From: Mnemiopsis leidyi
Lineage: Eukaryota > Ctenophora > Tentaculata > Lobata > Bolinopsidae
Reading direction: 5' to 3'
DNA length: 36,040 nt
Assembly: GCA_000226015.1 (NCBI GenBank)
Contig: JH153509.1
Location: 134,922-170,961 of the forward strand
The notes beneath the pieces were generated by a model. The model did not search any database. It was not told where the DNA came from and saw only the letters and a list, made by a program, of their open reading frames with translations. Numbering within the stretch: the stretch's first letter is position 1; each line of letters starts with the position of its first letter. Position numbers and translations under genes: made by a program. Shown piece by piece: positions 23,701 through 33,262 of the stretch.

Positions 23701-26700
23701 TCGGGAGTATAAAAAGCTAGTCCGACATTGTGTGCAAACTAAGTCACTAACCGAGAAAGAAGTTCTCGGGAGTATAAAAAGCTAGTCCGACATTGTGTGC
23801 AAACTAAGTCACTAACCGAGAAAGAAGTTCTCGGGAGTATAAAAAGCTAGTCCGACATTGTGTGCAAACTCCCGGTCAGAGGAGGAGAAGTCTTTTCTTT
23901 TCTTGTTGTTCAAATCCCAACCTGCTGTCCTACCTGCTGCATCTCCTGGGGGAGTCGTTTTTTAGCAAAATTTTTCACAATGTTCATTTTATCTGAATGT
24001 CGAAGTATGAAGCACTATGTCTAATAATTGAGACGAATATCTGAATTGTGGTTTCAGAAAGTTGACAAATAGCTCTGAACGCCACAATATTGCACGATAA
24101 AAATGTTTTATATATAATACAAAGACTGCAGAACAGTGGTTTTAGAGTTATTCAACTCATCAGCCTTTCGAGACGATATTTTGTTTTGTGCAAGGAATGG
24201 GAATTCCTGAATCGTTTTCCAAGAATCATAAGGCCTTTGATCATCGCTTTCAAGCTGATTTATCGATATCTCAATACATATTTGATTTCTATGGATAAAA
24301 GGTTGAAACTAACTACCAACGTAAAAGGAGTTGGAGTAATCTACTGGGACGTTGTCGTTGTATAGTTCTTCAAACGCTATCCACATCCCTGAAGTATTTG
24401 CATTTTACAAGCAATGAACTAAAAGGGAAAGGTATTTTGGAAAAGGTCACCGTTTTTTGTGTTTCCTTCGACAATGAAGCTATGAGATAACAGATTCAGC
24501 CAATTCGACATCGATTAACCAATGAAGCTATGAGATAACAGATTCAGCCAATCGAAATTGAGCAAGGCTATCACTTGATATAAGAGTACAACAAAGATAC
24601 GTCAAAATGGCACCGATGATAATTTCAAATACGGACCTCTTCTAAGCATGTGATAATTTTGGATAATTTTATGTCAGAATATTAAATAAGAACGGAAGTT
24701 AGACAGGAGAGTATTGTTAATTGTCTGACTTTAATGGTATCTAGTTCTAACAGTGTCAGTTGCATAGTCCGGACCACCTGAAGGGTACTTGTAGCGATAT
24801 GACGTCACAATTCGGACTGATGACGTATCTGTCCTAAACGGACACTGCAGCGAGCCGCAACTAAAGACTCTTATTTAGCCCACCTGGTGCTGGTTTACGA
24901 GTAGCTGTAGCTCGTGGAGAAGCTAGAACTTGTACCGGTACTCCAAGCTTTGACACCACTTTATCTATCTTCTCCTGTTTAGTAGTGCACGTTTAATTCA
25001 GTACTAGCCGAAACACGCGGCACACGGTCGCATATCAGTCTAGGGCAGCTAAAATTTGATCATTTAGTATAGCACTTAGATTTTTACAAAATTTCATAAA
25101 AATCTCATCTCTCCACTCTGCTCTTTCCTCTCTCCTCTTCCACTTCCCCCTCTCTTCTCCCCCAGTAGAACTTCATCTATAATAAGATAAGACAACGTTC
25201 TTTAAGCAGTTAGATGTTCTTATAACGATATGAATTTTCCGTGAACCCTAGATGGATAATTTCACAATGGAGTTAAGCTCTGTTCCCCTGTTTTGGCGTT
25301 AAGAATTGACTATGAAGTGCAAATCGCAATTGTTAATGGAACCGCGTCACATGTTGCTACTTCTAGATATACTATGAAGGACGGTGCGGTTAATTGTTTT
25401 GAAGTCGAGGAAGATAATATTTTTTATGTAGGAAAAGTGAGAGAAGTGAGACAGGTTTCATACCGGCGCGACTGTTGTTCTTGTTGTTGATACAAGAAAC
25501 ACAATTACCGTTTCTTCGTTAGATAGGTAGTCGATAGTTAATTTTCAGAAAACATGACAACAACAGAAAGGTTTTGATTTAAAGCTTATTTCCAAGAATT
25601 AACCTGAAATTGCTGTACGGTGGTTTTCTTGGCCTCAATTCCATTCTGATTAGATATAATTAGCAGCTTGAAACCGTCTTCGTGCAACTGTTTCAGCTTA
25701 CTGTGTACCTGTATCAGGCCATGGTATATTAAAGTTAAACAGTAAGGTACGATAGTACATTCTACCATAAAACATTGTATAATCGGACACTGTCCGATAG
25801 AACATAGTACGATAGAACATAGCACGATAGAACATAGTACGATAGAACATAGTACGATAGAACATAGTACGATAGAACATAGCACGATAGAACATAGTAC
25901 GATAGAATATATTTGTACGATAGAACATATTTGTACGATAGAATATATTTGTACGATAGAACATAGTACGATAGAACATAGTACGATAGTACATTGTACG
26001 ATAGAACATAGTACGATAGAACATAGTACGATAGAACATAGTACGATAGAACATTGTACGATAGAACATAGTACGATAGAACATAGTACGATAGAACATT
26101 GTACGATAGAACACAGTACGATAGAACGTAGTACGATAGAACATATTTGTACGATAGAACATAGTACGATAGAACATTGTCTCGTCTTGAGACAAGGCTA
26201 GAGACTTGATCGTACGATTGGACATATTTGTACGAGATATATTTGAAAAGTCTTATTTACGACCATGAAATAGTTTTGATTCATATTCCCCGTGTACACT
26301 TTCAAGTTGACAGTGTATCAATTGACAACTGTTTAAATAATTCCAGACAAAAATAATACGTGTTTACCCTTCCGGGACACATGATATCCCAGTCGTCAGG
26401 TCCTTTAGGAAACACTCTGCCAGACTTTGTTGTTACTAAAGTGTGGTCGAAATCAAACGCGGCAATTTTACTGCTTCCTGAAACGTGTTAAGTTTTAGTG
26501 TTTACTTAATTACTTACCCCCTCTTCGCCAAAATTAATAAATTTTGGCTAGTAGTATGGATTGGAGAGATCTCTGGACCAATTGATTAATTTTGCTAAGT
26601 AACAAGCATATCTTATCAATTGGTCCGATAAAGGAACAAATTATTAAATAATAATATTATAAATATATAATATATATATAATATATATATATAAATATAT

Positions 26701-29700
26701 AATATATATATATATTCAATCCAATCATTGGGCAGGGCAGAGTACGGATACCTTAACTCAAATTCTACAATTATTTGGCCCAGCTATAAAAGAACATACC
26801 TTTAGTACAAACTAATGAAAATTAAAGTTACAAAAATGTCGAATGTCCAACTAAGGAAGAGGGAAACATTTAAACTTGGAAATGAAGCTATTTTGATTTT
26901 GTCTCAGAGTAACAACGAACGACAACAGCGCGGCTCCTAAATTAGAGCACATCGACGAGCTAGTGCAGCACAGGATCTCGTATCTTTAATCAGTTGTGTT
27001 TGAAATATATCAATTAGATCGCTAAGGCACCAAAGATAAAGTAAAGTCTGGCTTAACCGCTCGATTCACAACCTGTCACAATAACTAACTTGACATTCGT
27101 CAGAAAATATCAGGAACGATAATGATCAATAACTCCAACGTGATTATATCTCTCTCATCATCTCACCCTTAGACGTTGAATTTCTCACGATCAGATCCTT
27201 GGTGAGGATCCAGGGGGAGGAAGAGGTGTCATCCGAGCTGCTGCACTCCAGTTTCGCGAGGAGAAACTTACTGAGTTCTCTTGAAACGCGGCCCCCTGGC
27301 CGTGTGTTGCTACTCAAGTCATGTGACGTGTCACGTGTCCCGGTGTCACGTGACACGCAGGGTATGACAGTTTCCCCTGCTGGCTCTTTGCTCGGGGGTC
27401 GAGTTTGATGCTTCTTGACGGGGGTTGTGGCAGAGGAGTCTGATAGGTGGCGCTTCCCTCCTGAAACAACGTAAACTGTCGTTACCTTAACTGCATAATG
27501 CAGGTATTTTATAAATAATTACATAGAATTTCTTTGTTTGTCAAGTCGACTGTCGAGTAAAGGACTCTATGTCGAATTGTAGCCACACTATATGGCTAAA
27601 ACACTTCAATTTTACCTAAAACACTTCAGTTTTACCTAAAACACTTAAGCTTTACCTAAAACCTAATTTATATTTAAATTTTTTTGTAACTATAAATGGT
27701 GCGCGTTTTGCTACGCAGCTAAAACGTACTTCGAGCTAAAAGAGTAGAATATAGGAGAGATTTTGGGAAACCTTACCACCTCGGGGTTCGCAAACTTCAT
27801 ACTTGTCTTGTGAAGAAATTTCAGGTGATTATCATGCATCATGTGACCTATGTAATGACGTATCACGTGACCATGTATAGATCAATGTGTTGAAGGTCAT
27901 GGTAGGTCCATTCTAGAGCTGTGACTAATCAGAGCTTGAGCGAGAGATTACATTGACTTCTTACCCTTAAATCGAGTTACGGCTCGGGCCTCAGACAAAG
28001 ATCCGCCGCTTTAAAGCAGAATTATACATTTTGTCATTGGTGGCCTTCTTTCCTTTTTAGAGTCTCATTACAATCCTTAATGATCTAAATCTTCCCGGAA
28101 ACGGAGTTTTCAATATTGACGGGGTTTTCTATATAATACTATAATACTTTTTCTAAGACAATAATGAATCGTTTTTAATAGAAGTAACTTTAGCTTCAAC
28201 CTTCATTATAGCGATTTCATAATTTTCTTCTTGACTCGAACTTATGCAACAATAAGTTTTACGAAGAGCAGAAGAATGAGAGTACAGAAAGAGATCAAAA
28301 TTGCAGCTCGTGAAACAGTTTACCGATCAAAATCGTCCGATTTAAACCTTATCCGTTGTCTCTTGATTTAAACCTTCTTCCTCTTGTTGTCTATTGAAAC
28401 CTTATTGCAAAGCCTACTGAGCCTACAATTGGGGCATCTTATTCTTAATAGTTTTTAGTCACTTTTTAAAGGATTATTTAAGTATTTATGTCACCCGATC
28501 TTGGTGGCATGGTAGTTAATAAAACCGCGTACACCGACAAAGTGAAATAAATCAGGACTTTGAATAGTAAATTAATTAACCAGTGAATCAATTTACCAGT
28601 AAATCAAACAATCATTACATTAATTTACCAGTAAATCAAACAATCAGTACATTAATTAATTAATTGCAGAAGCGAATTACAAATCACTTTACCTCTGTCT
28701 TGTTCATATTTCATAACCACCTGATAAACATACCGCAGAATCTGTATAATGTCATAACTTCGACAGGGTGATCAACTTAAGTAAAATCCAGTAAAATCTA
28801 ATTGAGTAATCCAACAGGTTGAGAAGAGATAGCTTCGTGTGTTGTAACGCAGGTGCTGGCGTACCTCTTGTTTACACCATGTTCCATGGTCATTGAGACA
28901 GCTATCTAACATTCGAAACACGTGTTACACATTACTGTTGCGACTTGGCGTGTTTTGGACTTTGTGTGTTTTGGACTTTGCGTGTTTTGGACTTGGCGTG
29001 TGTTGGACTTAGTGTGTTTTGGACTTGGCGTGTCTTCCCGTTATTTTGCAAATCTTGCTGCCGACAATTTCTTAGATTAGAGCATCAGCGACAGCACCTG
29101 CAACGATATCTCTGAGTAGAACCCTTAGAGGAAACAACTTGAAAGCATAGATCCAACCTCCAACACATCTACACTCCTGGTCAGCCGTATTTAGAACAGT
29201 TGGCAGATCTGAGCTCTCAGTTAGTTCGACCGTTTAAATAGTTTAGTGAACGGCGGATTGACTACTTGGATGAGGCGTTACAGTTTCAGATCTGTTACCA
29301 GTGCTAGTTCCAGGTTGTGTCCTAGATTCCAGGTCCAGTTCCCGATTTATCCCCAAAGGCTTTTGTTTTTGCTGTGTAAAAACATTTTGATTGTCAAAGC
29401 TCTCTTTCTTAATGGCCTACAAGCCACATCAAGTCGGTAGCATAGAACTATGAAAAACATTGGCGAGAGAGTGAGGACATTAAAAAATACCACCGCGGTA
29501 TTACCGCGCAAGCTAGGGGCACGTTTGGGAAACTATGTAGGGGCTATACACCATAATGTGCTTGTGAGCTAACTAAAGAAGCTGGAACCCGCAGCATGGC
29601 GCCGAACCAAACTATCTGTTGGACAGGTATTAATTTCAATTTGAGCAGGTGTACGTGTATTAAAATCGGAATGGCCGGCGGGTAATCTCAAAGGGACGAA

Positions 29701-31756
29701 TTCGTGATTATAATCCATCAACCGTAACATTATATTATGCATGATTACCATTTGCAATGCGGTACAACGGCAACTGGGAGTGGTCCACCGCCGATAGTCG
29801 ACATTCAGCATTCTCCCAGTAACACTCTTCCGTTTTGGTTTTAAGACGACTTCCTAACACCCGTAGTCCCTATCTTAATCTGCAATTTCAACTTTTTACC
29901 AGTGCCAAACCTTTCAATTTTAAAACTGCAGAAAATTCAAAAATTGCAGAAATTTAATTAATTTCTACTTGTTTTGGAAAACGATTTTCCCGACAGCAAC
30001 TAAGGTGTGATGTGATCATTGTTTTGTAATAGCTGATGTTTTAATATATAACCACATTGACATCGTCTGTTTTATCCAATTTTCATAATTTCAAGCACGA
30101 CTTGATTGCTATCTTAGAGTTGGATTTTACCTAATTCTGAACACGGCCTCTAATATCTTTTTTGAAATTTACTCACTAAGTTGTGCAAAGTGCTATATCC
30201 ACGGTGTTTAATCAATATCTTCTAGACTTGGAGTCGACCATTGTACTATTTTAGAAGTTTTGTAGTATGCATCTATTTATCAGCTATTTTTACTTTGAAC
30301 CCTATTAACTATTTCATAAAAAGTGGCTGGTATCCAAGAGGTGAAAAATAAAAAACAGTTGAAATTGAAAATCTTATTCAGAATGATAATAATGAATTCA
30401 GATAAACTTCGCTGTTTGCTTCAATAGTCTTCTCTAGTAAATATGCGACAACGGTTATATAATATGAGGACCCATACCCCTTGGGAACCCAAATGGTGAA
30501 ATCCCCCAAAACCCGCCACTTTATCCCGGTCATTATAATCCCGAGCAAGGTAAGTAAGGAAAAGGTTTAAAAAAATTGACCGTCAGTAGGCAGCGATTGT
30601 CGACCAGTCTTTCAACTTTCAGGAAGACATTTTTTGTGAAAAGAGGTTTTTTGAGGAGGGGACAAGGGGTGATGGATTTAACCAACCAGAAGCTTAAAAC
30701 ACAATTTTCTAGCTTCTCATTTGTAAACATTTGTGACCACTCCCCAAATATGCCATTCCTTACTTCTTGATAAATCTTTTCATAAAAATTGAATTACCAT
30801 TTTTTGGGTTTATACAGGACGTAACATAGATCAGGTTGTCACATAGATAGAAATTGACCATGTCCAACCACAGCACTCATTTTGCATTCGAATGCCAAGT
30901 CAAAAGGCTAAAAAAATTTAGTCCCTCGAGAACTAAAATACCGGTTTCTAGACGAGTACGATCATTCCAAGCTGGTTTAGATTTTTAAATTATTGTTTTT
31001 TTATTTTCTACCCATAAAAGAAAGAATCAAGTTCAAGATTGTCTTGATGGTGTTCAAGTGTCTAAATAACATTGCCCCAAGCTACCTTACTGCATGCATC
31101 AATGTAAAAGATCAGCCCATGAAAACACTCCGCACTGACCAAGATTTTTTCTTCTGAAGAAACCGTCAGTGGCTAACCTTGAGAGAACTTAACGAGGATT
31201 TTCTTTTTGTGGGCCTGTGATTTGGAACAATCTGCCCGCTGCTGTATGAATTGATAACAATCTTAGAGATTCATAGATCTATCTAGAAATTTGTTAAACC
31301 TTTGTTAAATTTTCTTTAGTTGCATATGTTGGCTTCTTAAACACCTTTTATTTCAAAAGTGTACCCTGAGTCGCCTTAGATGGCTGAAGTGAAATCTTTC
31401 TGATTTTGAATTCCATTAAGCTATAGGGCGATGTATAAATACTTAATTATCATTATTATTTCAAGGGATTTAGAGTCACGGGAACGGTTCAAGATTTGGT
31501 TAAAAAGGCATTTTTCGGTTTTGGTCTCTGTGTAAGGTGCTCACGCGAAATCGATGGTACTTTTATGCACTGCTGTCCAAAACAGCATATCATCTAACAT
31601 TTTAAAAAGAAAGAGAACAGATAAGCAATCTTTATAACAGAACAACATAATACCTACCTCTGCCAGCCTGGATTGTATATCTATACTTCCCGGGTATCAG
31701 CTCAATTACAGAGGACAGTCCGATTCGAACCTTCATGTCTTTGGCAACCTCCTCAC
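11784..31756 (-). CDS. pnkp: Bifunctional polynucleotide kinase 3'-phosphatase (PNKP), eleven exons, 5' end uncertain
   Basis: Exons in transcript order are 31756-31658, 27460-27167, 26477-26368, 25708-25604, 24974-24884, 24388-24317, 23945-23817, 22320-22208, 13080-12887, 12262-12176 and 11964-11784. All ten junctions keep phase and give about 491 residues (human PNKP has 521). PNKP restores 5'-phosphate and 3'-hydroxyl DNA ends in strand-break repair. The first exon ([11 protein letters not shown]) resembles the last strands of the FHA domain. The second is a low-complexity linker with KRHL and KKH basic clusters. The HAD phosphatase follows: FDFDHT (DxDxT catalytic motif), [18 protein letters not shown] with [27 protein letters not shown] and TPENFFL. 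The kinase has Walker [44 protein letters not shown] and SEGF. The 9.1-kb and 4.2-kb introns contain other genes and repeats. The core is secure; the FHA region and true start are not. Confidence 0.93.
12123..12172. repeat. Tandem duplication abutting a PNKP donor
   Basis: The word gataaagatagtgtgct occurs twice at a spacing of about 28 bp. The second copy ends at the donor of the exon 12176-12262 (minus strand). Confidence 0.75.
13146..13508 (+). CDS. Unidentified 118-codon open frame in a PNKP intron
   Basis: ATG at 13152 (a second Met follows immediately), stop after [13 protein letters not shown]. It has mixed amino-acid composition and is not repeat-derived: Gly/Ser-rich start ([18 protein letters not shown]), then [20 protein letters not shown] and [12 protein letters not shown]. 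No domain, signal peptide or membrane helix was recognised. It starts about 70 bp upstream of the PNKP kinase exon, on the other strand. It may be a small gene, an exon of an unseen gene or a remnant of a mobile element; chance is also possible. Confidence 0.25.
   Translation, partial: LKLMSVFVKGPGKDSYRQGSGDSNYNSATTDSEEGGIFKRVTFRSWSYHLYERVFPLELILNPRHPDYNFIRISKENSSEELPASLLNTTILIPCTTLRTYMIFKRYLLLCRDEHISCSS
13655..13682. repeat. (TA)n microsatellite
   Basis: aaaaaaaaat followed by about ten TA units in PNKP intron sequence. Confidence 0.85.
13683..14134. other. PNKP intron; nothing recognised
   Basis: AT-rich intronic sequence with no supported exon or repeat family. Confidence 0.4.
14135..14353 (-). 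mobile_element. Non-LTR retrotransposon ORF2 C-terminal fragment
   Basis: An open frame of 72 residues reads [20 protein letters not shown], then [15 protein letters not shown], then [12 protein letters not shown]. The arrangement [14 protein letters not shown] followed by a spaced FK...Y[IL] resembles the tail of LINE ORF2 proteins after the reverse transcriptase (typically RSFSYRGPKLWN, then FK..LK). The sequence upstream on this strand carries stops, so the copy is dead. Confidence 0.4.
14354..17040. other. PNKP intron; dispersed repeats, no gene supported
   Basis: No exon could be supported. A short tandem duplication (gaaaagggaagttaaaac) lies at about 15137-15185, and a poly-G run near 15340. 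A dispersed repeat at about 16330-16430 matches 21076-21160 in inverted orientation. Open frames at 15063-15296 (-), 15590-15775 (-) and 16161-16532 (+) show no family features. Confidence 0.45.
16330..16430 (+). repeat. Dispersed repeat, copy A
   Basis: The run ctacctacccaccccacccc, then aaaatccaaccaccataaac, then catctacgtcagttttttgc matches the reverse complement of 21076-21160. It ends in a degenerate version of the hairpin seen intact in copy B. Confidence 0.65.
17041..20960 (+). CDS. Secreted CCP/sushi protein with a novel N-terminal domain; last exon a broken duplicate
   Basis: Four exons join in phase: 17041-17113, 17583-18029, 18303-18491 and 20788-20960, giving 293 residues. Exon 1 encodes a signal peptide ([20 protein letters not shown]). 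Exon 2 encodes about 148 residues of an unrecognised, beta-rich-looking domain ([55 protein letters not shown]) with three Cys and repeated V-x-V patterns, perhaps a jelly-roll or lectin-like fold. Exon 3 is one CCP module ([33 protein letters not shown]). Exon 4 is a near copy of exon 3, but an indel near its end replaces the last Cys with ATT TAA. The protein therefore ends in an incomplete second CCP, or exon 4 is a pseudo-exon and the true end lies elsewhere. It lies inside a PNKP intron on the opposite strand. AG at 17030-17031 lies 9 nt before the start. Confidence 0.68.
18839..19095. repeat. 51-bp tandem repeat in the CCP gene intron
   Basis: The word actagttgtagatttagtaa recurs at 18862, 18916, 18967, 19018 and 19069, a 51-bp period (54 in the first step). 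The copies are nearly identical, so the array is recent. Confidence 0.95.
19318..19385. repeat. 15-bp tandem repeat
   Basis: About four copies of aaaacacgtgtcaat. Each unit carries the CACGTG palindrome or a close variant. Confidence 0.85.
19403..20040 (+). repeat. Segmental duplication, copy 1 (with SINE inside)
   Basis: Shares aatgatatg-ttaaaag, gactttatgagtt, atatttgatccgctaactta and ttgaaattaatta with 21541-21780. Copy 1 carries an inserted SINE and copy 2 is the empty site. Together with the duplicated CCP exon this indicates a tandem duplication of roughly 2-2.5 kb. Confidence 0.7.
19494..19781 (+). mobile_element. tRNA-derived SINE with 13-bp target-site duplication
   Basis: About 288 bp beginning with a tRNA-like head: a box A-like word tagctcaattgg (19506-19517) with ggtagagcac, and a box B-like word ggatcatacc (19551-19560) at tRNA spacing, both RNA polymerase III promoter elements. 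It is flanked on both sides by taacttgaaatta (19481-19493 and 19782-19794). The paralogous site near 21620 reads gttgaaattaatta without the insert, which fixes the boundaries. There is no long poly(A) tail. Confidence 0.85.
20400..20715. repeat. Degenerate tandem repeat of about 100-130 bp and a poly-G tract
   Basis: The block gattcc-cgtcaaattttacg, then actggt-taacttttt, then tagctc-aagttgaaaa occurs twice (from about 20431 and 20541), with a weaker copy before them (20349-20400). Between them is a triplicated atcaaatttccat. It ends in about 15 G (20701-20715), just upstream of the duplicated CCP exon. Confidence 0.75.
20788..20966 (+). pseudogene. Duplicated CCP exon, truncated by an in-frame stop
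   Basis: The exon matches 18303-18491 from its acceptor (ttgtacaaccag) through TTCCAGCAG, with few substitutions (for example [11 protein letters not shown] to [11 protein letters not shown]). The segment encoding EPNCS is then replaced by ATTTA, creating a TAA at 20958-20960. The following donor (ccaggtagttatg) survives. It is listed separately because it may be either the real terminal exon or a dead copy. Confidence 0.7.
21076..21160 (-). repeat. Dispersed repeat, copy B, with a perfect hairpin
   Basis: Contains tacttttttgcc-gaa-ggcaaaaaagta: two 12-nt arms around a 3-nt loop. After it comes sequence inverted relative to copy A (16330-16430), including the ggtaggtgggtaggtaggta run. A 10-base gap lies at 21234-21243. 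Confidence 0.7.
21541..21780 (+). repeat. Segmental duplication, copy 2 (SINE-free)
   Basis: Paralogue of 19403-20040. It also retains the agaaaagacgag-gcga block that copy 1 has near 19975. A single unknown base lies at 21528. Confidence 0.7.
22603..22687. repeat. 59-bp tandem duplication
   Basis: tacacatcagcactaaaatc with tagtgt occurs at 22603 and 22662, in PNKP intron sequence. Confidence 0.85.
22900..23260 (+). pseudogene. Possible small coding sequence broken by a frameshift
   Basis: Two overlapping open frames, 22900-23082 ([20 protein letters not shown] onward) and 23042-23260 (contains [20 protein letters not shown] and [15 protein letters not shown]), differ by one frame step around 23042-23082. 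A single-base indel would make a protein of about 120 residues. Local GC is higher than in the surrounding intron. No family was recognised. Chance overlap or a fossil mobile-element gene is also possible. Confidence 0.25.
23651..23873 (-). repeat. 65-bp tandem repeat made from the 3' end and donor of a PNKP exon
   Basis: The word gctagtccgacattgtgtgc begins at 23651, 23716, 23781 and 23846, an exact 65-bp period. Read on the minus strand, each full unit encodes [17 protein letters not shown] and then the donor G|GTTAGTGACTTAG. The copy nearest the exon (23817-23945) is the functional one, and extra donors lie downstream. Using any later donor reads through GGT TAG and stops. The copies appear identical, so they are very recent or an assembly artefact. 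Confidence 0.93.
24472..24552. repeat. 48-bp tandem duplication in a PNKP intron
   Basis: caatgaagctatgagataac with agattcagccaat occurs at 24472 and 24520. Confidence 0.85.
24975..25603. other. PNKP intron; no supported gene
   Basis: Contains a CT-rich tract (25104-25165). A 65-codon frame at 25293-25490 (+) has no recognisable feature. Confidence 0.4.
25786..26182. repeat. 15-bp minisatellite in a PNKP intron
   Basis: Some two dozen copies of gaacatagtacgata, with occasional 18-bp variants (gaacatatttgtacgata). Because the unit is a multiple of three, it creates long meaningless frames (a repeated MFYRT on the minus strand). Confidence 0.95.
26641..26715. repeat. AT-rich microsatellite
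   Basis: Alternating ta/at words (aatatatatataata type) in a PNKP intron. Confidence 0.9.
27600..27665. repeat. About 21-bp tandem repeat
   Basis: Three to four copies of tacctaaaacacttcaattt. Confidence 0.8.
27666..31017. other. Large PNKP intron; small repeats only
   Basis: Contains a tandem repeat of gtgttttggacttggc (about 28950-29030, four to five copies) and a short duplicated cagtaaatcaaacaatca (about 28590-28640). Open frames such as 29569-29811 (-), 29246-29440 (+) and 30533-30770 (both strands) have no family features. Confidence 0.45.
31018..31450 (+). mobile_element. 3' end of a CR1/L2-type non-LTR retrotransposon (dead copy)
   Basis: The conceptual frame reads [20 protein letters not shown] with YLTACINV and [11 protein letters not shown] then a stop; in another frame [16 protein letters not shown] appears. 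Both are standard landmarks of LINE ORF2 C-termini (KIL.L.FK.L...APSYL, then F...GP..WN.LP). The element ends in tataaatacttaattatcat followed by tatta-like sequence, the usual CR1/L2 3' tail. Frameshifts and stops show it is inactive. Confidence 0.75.
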
Positions 31757-32523
31757 CTGCGTTTAGAAGTTATCTAGATATTGAGTTATTAACATTGCTC
31801 CTCATCTGCATGGTGATACCAACAAGGTGATACCGATTAGGAATATGATATTATTGACGCTCTTAATTATCGGCCAAACAGTTAAATCTAAGATATCTTT
31901 TGCATAATATTTTGATCATAACTTAAATTCAATATATGAGTTCGAAGCGCCAATAAATTTAACCGAGTTCATACACACCATTGATAATATCAAGCTGTAG
32001 TACATACTGCTCTACCAAAGTTTAAGATGAGAACAGTAGTATTTGGTGTTATGATGTTTTGATGTCACTAGGCCAGGTAAACATTCCACGTGCACTGCAC
32101 GTGCAAAGGCTCAAACTCGACCTTTCGTGACATAAGTGCTAGTATCGTGCTCAATTATAATATAGATGTCCCAGGGTTAGCTATTAAGTTAGCTTGTTTA
32201 TAGATATTGAACCATGGTCTAATAGTCAACTTCTGGAAAAGTAACTGTGTTAGACAAAATGCCAAAACGCTAAGGAAAGATAGCATATTTTTAATAGATT
32301 TAAGGCTGGCCTTGATTTCTTTAGATCAATGTGAGTGCTAGAGCCCAACCTAGATTGCGTAATTTAATTTACTTAAGGTAATTTAATTTACTTAAGGTTA
32401 TATGAGCTTATTTGTTAAGATGAGAGGGCGAAATAGAGAAAAAAAATTCCATCCCAACACAAAACTCCTCAACATCCCAACACAAAACTCCTCAACATAT
32501 CCTCATTTTGTCAAGTCATCTAC
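31757..32523. other. Putative PNKP intron 1; short duplications
   Basis: Contains gtaatttaatttacttaagg twice (about 32359-32398) and catcccaacacaaaactcct twice (about 32451-32493). I looked for an FHA-core exon here and did not find one. Confidence 0.4.
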
Positions 32524-32584
32524 CTTGTGTTATTATCTCCAGTCGGCACACTAAACACCAATTAAAGGCGACGTTAGCAACCAT
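32524..32584 (-). CDS. pnkp: Candidate 5' exon of PNKP
   Basis: ATG at 32584 opens 20 codons (MVANVAFNWCLVCRLEIITQ) to a donor AAG|GTAGAT at 32523. It leaves one base, which is the phase required by the next exon at 31756. With it PNKP would have 511 residues, close to human. However, the predicted N-terminus lacks a recognisable FHA core (no RG or CSR motif), so either the domain is degenerate or an exon is missing. Minus-strand AG lies 7 nt upstream of the ATG. Confidence 0.35.
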
Positions 32585-33262
32585 TCGGGCACTGCTGTTG
32601 ACAGGGGACAGTACTCGGTTGAACTAAACGTCATCATCTAGCGCAGTTAGAGCAACAACGTGCTTTATAACCACCCCAAGCAGCTTCCACCATCTTCACC
32701 TCTTTAGTTTGAATGAAGGTCTAGCTGGAGTTAGTATAATGTAGTTTTGTCTTACTGGATTAAGTATGGCACTGTTTTGTCGCAGGCGCCTACTATACCT
32801 CGAGTAGATAAAAAGTGGACCTGCAGATGTTTTTAGGAAAACTCGAGTTATTGGATAAGTTTGTCGACCTGTTAAATAGTTACCTTGATAGAATAAACTT
32901 GTAAAATATTTTATCGATAGAACAAATGGTCAGAAACCGTTTATTTGTTGCCAGCTGCAAACAATCGTGATTCCTATATTCGTGATCTAAAAGCAAATTT
33001 AATGAGAAAACGCTGAGAGAAAGAAACTCGCCGCCATCTCTGATAAGATGTTTTTCCCTATTTTTACTAAATTAGGTATTTTTCCTAGATTATATTTTTC
33101 AAAATGGATTTTACTTTCAAGCCTGTAAATTCGAGCTGATTAGTGGTTTCATAAAATCATTTAAAGATCAAACTATCTTCATATCTTCAGTAATGATCAT
33201 CATTACACACTTTAATTTGAAGATAGACATAATCTCGTCCTAACAACTTCTCTCTATCAGCT
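32585..33262. promoter_or_regulatory. Putative shared promoter region between PNKP (-) and the GPCR gene (+)
   Basis: The two genes point away from each other across about 680 bp. Near 33031 the sequence gccgccatct (minus strand AGATGGCGGC) matches the core of the YY1 site that is common in promoters of housekeeping genes. No TATA box was singled out. Promoter function is inferred from layout only. Confidence 0.35.

Noticed and set aside
25586-26225. Long minus-strand open frames with a repeated MFYRT or MLCSIV motif
   Set aside because: They are translations of the 15-bp minisatellite, whose period is a multiple of three. Only 25604-25708 inside this stretch is real coding (a PNKP exon).
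29569-29811. 80-codon minus-strand frame, considered as a retroelement fragment
   Set aside because: No reverse-transcriptase or endonuclease landmark could be identified.
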